Shown here one piece after another: positions 24,763-32,276 of a stretch of DNA of 64,000 nucleotides (positions are counted from its first letter, which is position 1; every line of letters starts with the position of its first letter). The position numbers and the translations under genes are program-made. Origin of the DNA: Streptomyces sp. F001 (GTDB lineage Bacteria; Actinomycetota; Actinomycetes; Streptomycetales; Streptomycetaceae). A model generated the notes under the pieces. The model saw only the letters and a list, made by a program, of their open reading frames with translations, made no database searches and was not told the origin of the DNA. The stretch is taken from positions 53,393-117,392 of the forward strand of contig NZ_QZWF01000041.1 of assembly GCF_004187715.1 (NCBI RefSeq). Direction: 5' to 3'.

Positions 24763-24780
24763 GGCTCCGCGGACGGAGTC
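24763..24780. terminator. Short hairpin between convergent tgmB and DUF5133 genes
   Basis: GGCTCCG and CGGAGTC pair over seven bases (one G-T) with a four-base loop, eleven bases after the tgmB stop. Weak but positioned as a shared terminator. Confidence 0.4.
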
Positions 24781-25021
24781 ACCCGGCCAGCGACAGACCG
24801 CTCTCCCCGTCCGGGTCCGGCGCACTCCCGCCGGCCAGCAGGGCGTCCGCCCGGGCGATCGCCTCGCGGATGCTGGTCGTACCCGTCAGGACGCACAGGG
24901 TGTGACTGACGTCCGCCAACTCCCGTGCCCTCGTCGGCGTCTCCCTCTCCGCCTGAGCGATGCGCAGCGATGCGTACCTGGTCAGCAGCCTCCTGACGAC
25001 CTTCGGGTCCGGAACAAGCAC
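24779..25021 (-). CDS. DUF5133 family small protein
   Basis: An 80-residue Streptomyces protein of the DUF5133 type: VLVPDPKVVRRLLTRYASLR at the start and VSHTLCVLTGTTSIREAIARA in the centre are the two conserved blocks. Function unknown. GTG 25021 is selected because the family begins there and GAGAGGGG lies six bases upstream; a longer frame to 25099 lacks family similarity. It converges with the ATP-grasp gene. Confidence 0.78.
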   Translation of the reverse strand: MLVPDPKVVRRLLTRYASLRIAQAERETPTRARELADVSHTLCVLTGTTSIREAIARADALLAGGSAPDPDGESGLSLAG

Positions 25022-25156
25022 GGGGCGCCCCTCTCTCGACTTTTGCGCACCGTATGCCCGGACGGAGCCGGACCAATCGTCTTCTTGGGTACCCGGCACC
25101 CATTTGACGCAGAACCGTCGCCCACCGCACAGGTGTCCGGCCCTTCCGGCGGACGG

Positions 25157-26926
25157 TCAGGCGGCCTGGCCGCTGTGCAGTGCCGCGTAGGCGCCGCCCC
25201 GGCGCAGCAGTTCCTCGTGCGTGCCGATCTCCTGGATGCGGCCGTCGGCCATCACGACGATCCGGTCCGCGCCCCGCACGGTGGACAGCCGGTGCGCGAC
25301 CACGAACGTGGTGCGTCCGTGCAGCAGCCGGGCGAGGGCCTGCTGGACGAGCGCCTCGGAACGGGTGTCCAGCGCCGAGGTCGCCTCGTCCAGCACCAGC
25401 ACCCTGGGGTCCCTGATCAGGGCGCGGGCGATGGCCAGCCGCTGCCGCTGCCCGCCGGACAGCCGCGCCCCGCGCTCGCCGACCAGGGTGTCGAGTCCCT
25501 GCGGCAGCCCGTCGACGAACTCCAGCGCGTTGGCGTCCCGCAGCGCCGCCCGGACCGTCTCCTCGTCGGCGTCGTCCATCCCGTAGGCGACGTTCTCGCG
25601 GACCGTTCCGTCGAAAAGGACCGACTCCTGCGGCACGACCGACACGAAGCGCCGGTAGGTTCGCAGGTCGAGGGTGTTCATGTCGGTCCCGTCGAGCAGC
25701 AGCCGGCCCGAGGTGGGGCGGATGAAGCCGATGACGAGGTTGAGCACGGTGGACTTCCCGGCGCCGGACGCGCCCACCAGGGCGATCGTCTCGCCCGGTG
25801 TCACCGAGAGACTGAAGTCGCGTACGGCGGGCCGTCCGCCGTCCTCGTACGCGTGAGAGACGTGCTCGAAGGTGACGGCGCCGCGCAGCGCGGTGAGTTC
25901 GGCCTTGCCCTCGTTGTCCTCGAGCTCGGGCGCCTGGAGCACCTCACCGACCGAGCGGACGGATTCGAGGCCCTTGGTGATGACCGGCGCCAGGCCGGTG
26001 AGTGTCGTCGTGGAGTTGGTGAGGGTGGTCAGGAAGGCGCTGAGCATGACGACATCGCCGGCGGTGACGCCCCAGACGTTGTAGTACGAGATCAGTGCGG
26101 CGCCGGCGAGAACGAGGACGCCGACCACGTTGAGGACCACCCAGGCGAGTGAGCCGAACCGGCCGTTGACCAGGTCCAGGCGCATCCCCGAGGTCAGCAG
26201 CCGGCGCAGGGTGCCGTCCATGCGGCGCAGTGCCTTGCCCTCCAGGCCGTGCGCACGGGTCACCGGGATCAGGCGGGTCATCTCCGTCACGCGCGAGGAG
26301 AGCGTCTCGACCTCGTGGCGGAAGTGCTCGTTGTGGGTGCGCAGCCGGGCCCTGAGGCGGGCCACGAGGAGTGCGGCGGCGGGCACGACGACGAGGAAGA
26401 CGGGGACGAACTCGGGGGTGCGGATGGCGATGATGACGAGTCCTCCGGTGAGGACGGTGATCGCGCCGAGTCCCGTTTCGGCGGTCTGTTGCACCATCTG
26501 CTCGACGGTTTCGACGTCGCGCACCACCTTGGCCTGCAGCACTCCGGCGCTGACCCGGGAGTGGTAGCCGATGGAGAGCTGCTGCATCCGGGTGCAGAGC
26601 GCGGAGCGCAGGGCGGTGCCCATGCGGCGCACGCTGCCGTACAGGAGGCGGACGTACAGCACATGCAGCGGGTAGTTGACCACCAGGATGAACATGATGA
26701 CCCCGGTGCTGGTCCAGAGCCTGCTGATCGGCTGGTGCTGGACGACGGTGTCGATGATGGACGCGGTGATCAGCGGCAGCAGCCAGACCGGGCTGTGCTT
26801 GACCGTGAAGACGCCGACCGCGGCGGCCAGTCGCCATCGGTCGGCGTGGAACAGGTAGGCGAGGGTGCGTATCGGGTGTTCGCCCCGGTAGCGGTGGTCG
26901 AGCGGTCTCTCGTGCGACGACGCCAT
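25157..26926 (-). CDS. ABC transporter, fused permease/ATPase (half exporter)
   Basis: A 589-residue exporter half-transporter. Six transmembrane helices span about residues 30-305, and the nucleotide-binding domain starts near 335. Motifs: Walker A GASGAGKST, Q-loop VPQESVLFDG, signature LSGGQRQRLAIARAL, Walker B VLVLDEATSALD and H-loop VVAHRLS. It probably works as a homodimer and could export a peptide or lipid-like molecule; its position 0.4 kb from tgmAB makes peptide export a reasonable guess but unproved. ATG 26926 has GGAGAGGA at nine bases. A LacI-type operator lies just upstream. Confidence 0.93.
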   Translation of the reverse strand: MASSHERPLDHRYRGEHPIRTLAYLFHADRWRLAAAVGVFTVKHSPVWLLPLITASIIDTVVQHQPISRLWTSTGVIMFILVVNYPLHVLYVRLLYGSVRRMGTALRSALCTRMQQLSIGYHSRVSAGVLQAKVVRDVETVEQMVQQTAETGLGAITVLTGGLVIIAIRTPEFVPVFLVVVPAAALLVARLRARLRTHNEHFRHEVETLSSRVTEMTRLIPVTRAHGLEGKALRRMDGTLRRLLTSGMRLDLVNGRFGSLAWVVLNVVGVLVLAGAALISYYNVWGVTAGDVVMLSAFLTTLTNSTTTLTGLAPVITKGLESVRSVGEVLQAPELEDNEGKAELTALRGAVTFEHVSHAYEDGGRPAVRDFSLSVTPGETIALVGASGAGKSTVLNLVIGFIRPTSGRLLLDGTDMNTLDLRTYRRFVSVVPQESVLFDGTVRENVAYGMDDADEETVRAALRDANALEFVDGLPQGLDTLVGERGARLSGGQRQRLAIARALIRDPRVLVLDEATSALDTRSEALVQQALARLLHGRTTFVVAHRLSTVRGADRIVVMADGRIQEIGTHEELLRRGGAYAALHSGQAA

Positions 26927-26960
26927 CCGCGGTGGTCCTCTCCGTCAGCCGGGCCAAGGA

Positions 26961-26980
26961 GGCAGGAAGCGCTTTCTGCC
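26961..26980. promoter_or_regulatory. Near-perfect 20-bp palindrome, LacI-type operator
   Basis: GGCAGGAAGCGCTTTCTGCC is a 20-base palindrome with one mismatched pair, centred on GC. The core GAAGCGCTTTC is the typical LacI/GalR-family operator core. It lies 34 bases before the ABC exporter start. No LacI gene is in the window, so its regulator is elsewhere. Confidence 0.6.
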
Positions 26981-27084
26981 CAGTGTGGCCAGGGGTACAC
27001 CAGATGACGGCAGGAATGCCGGGGCGTCCGCAGCGTGAGACCGACGAGCGGCGCAGACGCGCCGTACGGGTGGGGCTGGGGCTC

Positions 27085-27630
27085 CTACTCGCCGAGGGAC
27101 CGGGCGAGTTCGGTGGACGCGTGGGCGATCTCGGCGTCCTTCTCGGCCTGGAGCTGCCGGACGACGCCCCGCCGGGCACGGACGGCCTGACGGGCGGCGC
27201 GCTCCCAGACCACGTGGTTCTCACGGTGGTTGAGCAGCTTGGGATACGCCGTCGCGGTGTTCTCCCACTGCCGGGCGTCGGCGATGTTCTTCAGCAGCTC
27301 GATGATGCGGGCACGGCAGGTCACATGGGGAAGCTGGGCAAGTTCCCACAGGAAGGGGACCGTCGCGGCCGTCGCCTGCTCCACCACGAAGCCGTACTGG
27401 CAGACACGGTCGCGCAGTTCGTCGAGTGCCGCCGCGGCGGTGTCGGCGCCGCCCCAGGCGATTTTGTTGAGCAGCAGCGGGATGCCGGCCGCGCAGCCGG
27501 TGGAGTCCCGGATCTCCTGCCACGGCACCTCGCCCAGCGCTCTCAGGGGCGTGGCGCGGGGAGCTCCCGTCGGCCGCGTCTCGCGGTCTGTGCGCTCGGT
27601 GCTCTGCTGTCCCGTCGAAGCGGTGCGCAT
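27085..27630 (-). CDS. HEAT/ARM-like helical hypothetical protein
   Basis: A 181-residue protein, mostly helical after residue 60, with repeated amphipathic helices (TAAAALDELRDRVCQYGFVV, ATAATVPFLWELAQLPHVTC, RARIIELLKNIADARQW) similar to HEAT or ARM repeats. It could be a small adaptor. ATG 27630 has GGAAAGG nine bases upstream; ATG 27657 is a possible longer start. A promoter with -35 TTGCAC and -10 GATAAT lies at 27746-27775 on this strand. Function unknown. Confidence 0.68.
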   Translation of the reverse strand: MRTASTGQQSTERTDRETRPTGAPRATPLRALGEVPWQEIRDSTGCAAGIPLLLNKIAWGGADTAAAALDELRDRVCQYGFVVEQATAATVPFLWELAQLPHVTCRARIIELLKNIADARQWENTATAYPKLLNHRENHVVWERAARQAVRARRGVVRQLQAEKDAEIAHASTELARSLGE

Positions 27631-27745
27631 GGCGTCGGGCCTTTCCGCGGCAGTCATGTCGGTACGGGTGACAGGTCGACGACCTGACCTTTTCCCTGAT
27701 GCGGCGTCATGATCGGGCGTCTCCACAGGGGTTGACGCCGTAGCT

Positions 27746-27775
27746 ATTATCCACACCGACCCCACCTCCGTGCAA
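27746..27775 (-). promoter_or_regulatory. Promoter of HEAT-like gene
   Basis: On the minus strand TTGCAC (27775-27770) and GATAAT (27751-27746) are spaced by 18 bases, a good vegetative promoter. The -35 is part of the palindrome at 27770-27781. Confidence 0.55.
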
Positions 27776-27781
27776 TTGCAC
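27770..27781. promoter_or_regulatory. 12-bp palindrome in divergent promoter
   Basis: GTGCAATTGCAC is a perfect palindrome in the divergent region between the HEAT-like and DUF397 genes. It supplies TTGCAC on both strands, so it may be a binding site or a paired -35. Confidence 0.45.
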
Positions 27782-27839
27782 GAGAAATTGCGCGAGAATC
27801 CGGGTAGGGAGTCAGCAACGTGAACTGAGGGAGGTCGCG

Positions 27840-28070
27840 GTGCCAGTGATGCCGAACGGAGTGCGGGCGAGTTCGTTGGACGCCCGGTGGATCAAGAGCC
27901 GGCACAGCAACGCCGAGGGCAACTGCGTCGAGGTCGCCGCCCTGGGCGACGGGGGCGTCGCGATGCGCAACTCCCGTGATCCCGACGGGCCCGCGCTCGT
28001 GTACACCGCAGCCGAGGTGGCTGCATTCCTGGCCGGCGCCAAGGAAGGCGAGTTCGACCATCTGATGTGA
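27840..28070 (+). CDS. DUF397 protein
   Basis: A 76-residue DUF397 protein: W-I-K-S-R-H-S-N-A-E-G-N-C-V-E-V at residues 17-32 and VAMRNSRDPDGPALVY at about 40-55 are the family blocks. In Streptomyces these small proteins are encoded next to XRE regulators and act in pairs related to WhiJ and to toxin-antitoxin-like systems. GTG 27840 has GGGAGG seven bases ahead. The partner XRE gene begins 74 bases downstream. Confidence 0.9.
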   Translation: MPVMPNGVRASSLDARWIKSRHSNAEGNCVEVAALGDGGVAMRNSRDPDGPALVYTAAEVAAFLAGAKEGEFDHLM

Positions 28071-28083
28071 GCCGTCCCGCCTG

Positions 28084-28135
28084 CTGCAGACCGGCCAAGT
28101 GCGGTAGCGTGATAGTCACTTCTGCCGGTCTGCAG
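28084..28135. promoter_or_regulatory. Long inverted repeat around the XRE gene promoter
   Basis: CTGCAGACCGGC (28084-28095) and GCCGGTCTGCAG (28124-28135) are a perfect 12-base inverted repeat; inside, AAGTG (28097-28101) and CACTT (28117-28121) extend the dyad with one- and two-base bulges. The 15-base centre contains -10-like GATAGT and TAGCGT. It sits between the DUF397 and XRE genes and could be an autoregulatory operator or a stable cruciform/hairpin. Confidence 0.6.
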
Positions 28136-28144
28136 GGAGCCAGG

Positions 28145-29065
28145 ATGTCCGCCGAGCCACAGCGTGTGTCCCGCCTCCGACCCTATCTCGACCGGGCGGA
28201 GCCCGCTCCGACTCTGCTGAAGATGCTGGTCGGCGTCCAGCTGGCGGGCCTGCGCGAGGATGCCGGGCTGGCCCAGGAACAGGCGGCGCGCGCCCTGGGA
28301 TTCAGTCCCGCCAAGCTGTCGCGCATCGAGTCGGGCAAGGGCCGCAGGCCTCCGACCGAGGGCGATGTCCGCGCACTGTTGAAGCTGTACGACGCGGAGG
28401 AGTACGAGGCGTCGGTACTGCTGCAGCTGCTCCGGCGGGCCGGGGAGCCCGGCTGGTGGCAGCGTTACGACAAGCGGCTGATGCCCGAGTGGTTCGACCG
28501 GCTGGTCGGGCTGCAGGAAGCGGCTGCCGCGATCCGTACGTTCGAGATCCAGTACGTGCCGGGCCTGCTGCAGACCCCGGACTACACCCGGGCGGTCGTG
28601 GAGCGCGGGCTGCCGGTGGCACCGTCGCACGAGGTGCGGCGCCGGGTCGAACTGCGCACCCGGCGGGCCCAGTTGCTGCACCGGGCGGACGCTCCGCAAC
28701 TGTGGGCGATCATCGACGAGTCCGTGCTGTTGCGCGTGCTCGGCAGCCGTGCGGTGATGCGCGAGCAGCTCGGGCATCTGGTCGAGATGGCCCAGCGTCC
28801 CCATGTCAGCGTGCAGATCGTGCCGTTGGACGTGACCAACGCGTCGGCCCCGGCGATCCCGGTCACCTATCTCCGCTTCGACGGCCTCGATCTGCCCGAC
28901 GTCGTCTACCTGGAGCACATCCGGAGCGCGAACTTCCTCGAGGACCGGGACGAGACGGAGGAGTACCGCGTCGCCCTGGACCGGCTGGCCGACGAGGCAC
29001 TCACGCCACGCGCCTCCCTGGAACTGCTCCGGGAGACGATGGCGAGTCGCTACCCCGCCGGCTGA
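28145..29065 (+). CDS. XRE-family HTH regulator with DUF5753 domain
   Basis: A 306-residue regulator. The helix-turn-helix lies at about residues 28-72 (LAGLREDAGLAQEQAARALG, then FSPAKLSRIESGKGRRPPT) and the DUF5753 domain follows from about 125 (YVPGLLQTPDYTRAVVE, RVELRTRRAQLL, LRFDGLDLPDVVYLEH). This is the large partner of DUF397 pairs in actinomycetes. ATG 28145 has GCAGGGAG upstream. The long inverted repeat in front suggests that it controls its own transcription. Confidence 0.93.
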   Translation: MSAEPQRVSRLRPYLDRAEPAPTLLKMLVGVQLAGLREDAGLAQEQAARALGFSPAKLSRIESGKGRRPPTEGDVRALLKLYDAEEYEASVLLQLLRRAGEPGWWQRYDKRLMPEWFDRLVGLQEAAAAIRTFEIQYVPGLLQTPDYTRAVVERGLPVAPSHEVRRRVELRTRRAQLLHRADAPQLWAIIDESVLLRVLGSRAVMREQLGHLVEMAQRPHVSVQIVPLDVTNASAPAIPVTYLRFDGLDLPDVVYLEHIRSANFLEDRDETEEYRVALDRLADEALTPRASLELLRETMASRYPAG

Positions 29066-29088
29066 GCCACCGGATGCCCCGGACGAAC

Positions 29089-29907
29089 CTACGGGAGGCG
29101 GCCGACGCCGCCGAACTCGATCCACTCGTGGGTGAGCTGACGGGGCACCACCTCGGAGTCGGGGCGCCAGGTGGACACCTCCACCAGGCCCGGTTCGAGG
29201 ATCTCCAGGCCCTCGAAGAACTCGGCGACGTCCTTCTCCTGCCGCACCCGGCCCCAGTGCCCCTGCGTCGCCTTGTCCATGAAGTCGGTGACGAACGCAC
29301 GCACCTCGGCGTCCTCGCTGACCAGCTGGCACATCACCAGGTAGCTGCCCGGTGCGAGCCGCTCGGCGACCCGGCGGGCCACCGCCTGCGGGCCGTCGGT
29401 CTCGCTGTCGGGAATGCAGTGGAAGACCGAGTTGAACAGCACGGCGACCGGCTGCGAGAAGTCGATCAGGCGCTGCGTGTCGGGGTGGGAGAAGATCGCG
29501 TCGGTGTCCCGCATGTCGGCGTGGATGACGCAGGTGCGTTCGTCCTGCTCCAGCAGGGCCCGGCCGTGCACCAGCACCATGGGGTCGTTGTCGACGTAGA
29601 CGACGTGCGCGGTGGGGTCGTGGCGCTGCGCGACCTGGTGCACATTGTCCTGCGTGGGCAGGCCGGAGCCGTGGTCGAGGAACTGCCGGATGCCGTACTC
29701 CGCGGCGAGCGTGCGGACGACGCGCTGGAGGAAACGGCGGTTGTTCACCGCGAGCCGGCGCGTGCTGGGCACGACCTTGTCGAGTTCCTCGCAGGCGGCG
29801 CGGTCCGCGGCGTAGTTGTCCTTGCCGCCGAGGTAGTGGTCGTACATGCGCGCGGCCGTCGGCACGTTGGCGTCGATCTCCGTGGACAGCGGCTTGTCGG
29901 TGTGCAT
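29089..29907 (-). CDS. DUF574-type SAM-dependent methyltransferase
   Basis: A 272-residue protein of the actinobacterial SAM-dependent methyltransferase family formerly DUF574. Motifs: ANVPTAARMYDHYLGGKDNY near residues 12-31, the SAM loop FLDHGSGLPTQDNVHQ near 76-92 and YVDNDPMVLVHGRALL near 103. Substrate unknown. ATG 29907 has AGGGGG five bases ahead; an in-frame ATG 126 bases upstream adds non-family sequence. It converges with the XRE gene, 24 bases apart. Such genes often accompany XRE/DUF397 pairs. Confidence 0.9.
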   Translation of the reverse strand: MHTDKPLSTEIDANVPTAARMYDHYLGGKDNYAADRAACEELDKVVPSTRRLAVNNRRFLQRVVRTLAAEYGIRQFLDHGSGLPTQDNVHQVAQRHDPTAHVVYVDNDPMVLVHGRALLEQDERTCVIHADMRDTDAIFSHPDTQRLIDFSQPVAVLFNSVFHCIPDSETDGPQAVARRVAERLAPGSYLVMCQLVSEDAEVRAFVTDFMDKATQGHWGRVRQEKDVAEFFEGLEILEPGLVEVSTWRPDSEVVPRQLTHEWIEFGGVGRLP

Positions 29908-30032
29908 CGATCCCCCTGCTTCGTGCCGAGCGCCAACTCGACTGGCCTGACAGGGAATACATCCTAGGGAGTGCGTGACTCCCCGTGCCAGTACATGCGC
30001 GAATCGTCGGGGGGAAGAAGGGCCTGTGTGCA

Positions 30033-30070
30033 CGGTGCGGGCCCGGCATGGGGCTGCCCGGCCCGCACCG
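30033..30070. terminator. Terminator after the aldo/keto reductase gene
   Basis: CGGTGCGGGCC (30033-30043) pairs perfectly with GGCCCGCACCG (30060-30070), extended inward after one mismatch by four more pairs, loop of six. It begins nine bases after the reductase stop (30079) on the minus strand. Confidence 0.75.
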
Positions 30071-30078
30071 GAGGGAGC

Positions 30079-30936
30079 TCAGGCGGCGTCCAGCTCCGCC
30101 AGTTCCCCGGCGGTGAGCACGAGGCCGGGTGCGGCGGCGGAGTCGCGGATCGTCTCCGGCCGACTGGCCCCCGGAATGGGGACGACCACCGGCGACTTGG
30201 CGAGCATCCAGGCCAGGCAGACGCGCTGGGGACTCACCCCGTGGGCGTCGGCGATCCTCGCGAACGGGGCGTGGGCCGAGCCGAGTTCGCCGGCCCGGGA
30301 GATACCGCCGAGCGGGCTCCAGGGCAGGAACGCGATGCCGAGCTCGTCGCACAGACGCAGCTCCGGCTCGCTGGAACGGAAGGCGGGCGAGAACTGGTTC
30401 TGCACGGAGACCAGTCGGCCGCCCAGGATGTCGCCCGCCAGCCTGATCTGGTCCGGGTTCGCGTTGGAGATGCCCGCCATACGGATCTTGCCCTCGTCCA
30501 GCAGGTCGCGGAGCGCGCCGACGGACTCCTCGTAGGGCACGCGGGGGTCGGGGCGGTGGAACTGGTAGAGGCCGATCGCCTCGACGCCGAGCCGGCGCAG
30601 CGACTCCTCGCAGGCCGCCTTGAGGTGGGCGGGGCTGCCGTCCAGCGTCCAACTGCCGTCGCCGGGGCGCAGATGGCCGCCCTTGGTGGCGACCAGGACG
30701 TCCTTGCCCCGGTCGTGGGTGGCGAGGGCCTTGGCGATCAGGGTCTCGTTGTGCCCCACCTCGTCGGCGTCCCGGTGGTAGGCGTCAGCGGTGTCGATCA
30801 GCGTCACGCCGGCGTCCAGGGCGGCGTGGACGGTGGCGAGGGAACGTGCCTCGTCCGGCCGGCCCTCGATCGACATGGGCATGGCGCCCAGACCGATCGC
30901 ACTGACTTCGACGTCACCGATGCGGCGAGTGTGCAT
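30079..30936 (-). CDS. Aldo/keto reductase
   Basis: A 285-residue (alpha/beta)8 NADPH-dependent oxidoreductase. Catalytic tetrad is visible: Asp in LIDTADAYH, the Tyr of the same motif, Lys in VATKGG and His in YQFHRPDP. VPIPGASRPETI near residue 250 binds NADPH. It reduces aldehydes or ketones of unknown identity. ATG 30936 has GAAAGAGG nine bases upstream. Transcribed alone, divergent from the Gfo/Idh gene, with a terminator behind it. Confidence 0.93.
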   Translation of the reverse strand: MHTRRIGDVEVSAIGLGAMPMSIEGRPDEARSLATVHAALDAGVTLIDTADAYHRDADEVGHNETLIAKALATHDRGKDVLVATKGGHLRPGDGSWTLDGSPAHLKAACEESLRRLGVEAIGLYQFHRPDPRVPYEESVGALRDLLDEGKIRMAGISNANPDQIRLAGDILGGRLVSVQNQFSPAFRSSEPELRLCDELGIAFLPWSPLGGISRAGELGSAHAPFARIADAHGVSPQRVCLAWMLAKSPVVVPIPGASRPETIRDSAAAPGLVLTAGELAELDAA

Positions 30937-31333
30937 GGTTCGTGACCTCTTTCGCCTGTCGCGCAGAACCGATGGAGTCCGTACGGCCGGGGCGGTCGTA
31001 CGGGAGATGTCCCAGCGTGGCTGGGCTTGCGGCCGGCGGTCCAATAGAGGAAAGCGAACGGATTCAGTGGCCGGAGTGCTGAATGGTGGGAGCCGTGGCG
31101 GCTCGGGCCGGTCCGTGCGCACCCCTCGGCGGGGCCGCCCGTCGAGCCGGGCGGCGAACAGCAGCCGCCCCCTCGTGCCGCAGCCGGCGGTGATCCGCGG
31201 CCCGGGCGCCTCTTCGAGCCCGTCGAGGGCGGGCCTGGTGTCCGGGTCCGCCGTTCGTGTGACACGCTCGCACCCGGCCGGCCTCGTGGCGCCGGTCGTC
31301 GCGAGATTCGGCAGCGTTGGAGAGGCGACCCGT
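30937..31333. other. 397-base divergent intergenic region
   Basis: Holds the promoters of the aldo/keto reductase and Gfo/Idh genes. A 7-base inverted repeat CCGTACG (30979-30985) and CGTACGG (30997-31003) with 11 bases between, and a hairpin CCCAGC-gtg-GCTGGG at 31011-31025 are visible. The remaining sequence is GC-rich with long but non-coding-looking reading frames. No further gene seen. Confidence 0.6.
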
Positions 31334-32215
31334 ATGCGTATCGGACTGCTCGGCACCGGCCCGTGGGCGCAGATGGTGCATGCCCCCGCCCTGGGCGCGC
31401 ACGACGGACTGGACTTCGTCGGCGTGTGGGGGCGCCGCCCGGCGGCGGCGAAGGAACTGGCCGACCGTCATTCCATCCGCGCCTACGACGACGTCGACGC
31501 CCTGCTCGCGGAGGTGGACGCCGTCGCCGTGGCGCTGCCGCCGGCGGTCCAGGCGGAGCTCGCGGCGCATGCCGCCCGGGCGGGATGCCATCTGCTGCTG
31601 GACAAGCCCGTCGCCACGACGGTCGACGACGGCCGTGCCGTGGTCGAGGCGGCGCGCGGCGCCGGTGTCGCCTCGGTCGTGTTCTTCACCACGCGCTTCC
31701 AGTCCGCCCCCGAGGCCTGGATCACCGAACAGGCCGGACGGGACGGCTGGTTCGTGGGGCGGGCGCAGTGGCTGGGCGCGCTGTTCTCCGGGGACAACCC
31801 GTTCGCGGCCTCGCCGTGGCGGCGGGAGAAGGGTGCCCTGTGGGACGTCGGTCCGCATGCCCTGTCCGTGCTGCTGCCGGTCCTCGGGGACGTGACCGGC
31901 GTGGCGGCCGCGGCACGCGGTCCCGAGGACACCGTTCACGCAGTCCTCCACCACGCCACCGGCGCGTCCAGCACCCTGACCCTCAGCCTCACCGCTCCGC
32001 CCGCGGCGGCGGGGGCCACCGTGGAACTGCGCGGCACGGCGGGGGTGACGGCCCTTCCGGCGGGCTCCGAGGGGGCGCTTCCCGCGTTCGCCCGCGCCGC
32101 CGACGCCCTCCTCGCCGCCGCCGGCTCCGGCCGGCCGCACCCCTGCGACGCGGCATTCGGACTGCGGGTCACCGAGATCCTCGCCTCGGTCGAGGACACG
32201 CTCGGCACCCAGTGA
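31334..32215 (+). CDS. Gfo/Idh/MocA-family oxidoreductase
   Basis: A 293-residue NAD(P)-dependent dehydrogenase. It starts MRIGLLGTGPWAQMVHAPAL with the GxGxW/G-type Rossmann motif, and the family motif L-L-D-K-P-V-A-T-T at about residue 92 supplies the catalytic Lys of the DKP motif. G-P-H-A-L-S near 177 gives the later conserved His. Acts on a sugar or similar polyol; substrate not predictable. ATG 31334 has GGAGAGG upstream. A second, longer member of the family is at 56916. Confidence 0.9.
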   Translation: MRIGLLGTGPWAQMVHAPALGAHDGLDFVGVWGRRPAAAKELADRHSIRAYDDVDALLAEVDAVAVALPPAVQAELAAHAARAGCHLLLDKPVATTVDDGRAVVEAARGAGVASVVFFTTRFQSAPEAWITEQAGRDGWFVGRAQWLGALFSGDNPFAASPWRREKGALWDVGPHALSVLLPVLGDVTGVAAAARGPEDTVHAVLHHATGASSTLTLSLTAPPAAAGATVELRGTAGVTALPAGSEGALPAFARAADALLAAAGSGRPHPCDAAFGLRVTEILASVEDTLGTQ

Positions 32216-32276
32216 CGGTGGGGGCGCCGGCACAGCTCGGCGTGCGGCGCGCGACCCGGCGTAGCAGCGTGGTGGT

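Noticed and set aside
27812..30652. A 946-codon minus-strand frame
   Set aside because: It lies opposite the XRE and DUF397 genes and out of frame in the methyltransferase and reductase genes; composition is typical GC-rich shadow, rich in Arg/Pro/Ala.
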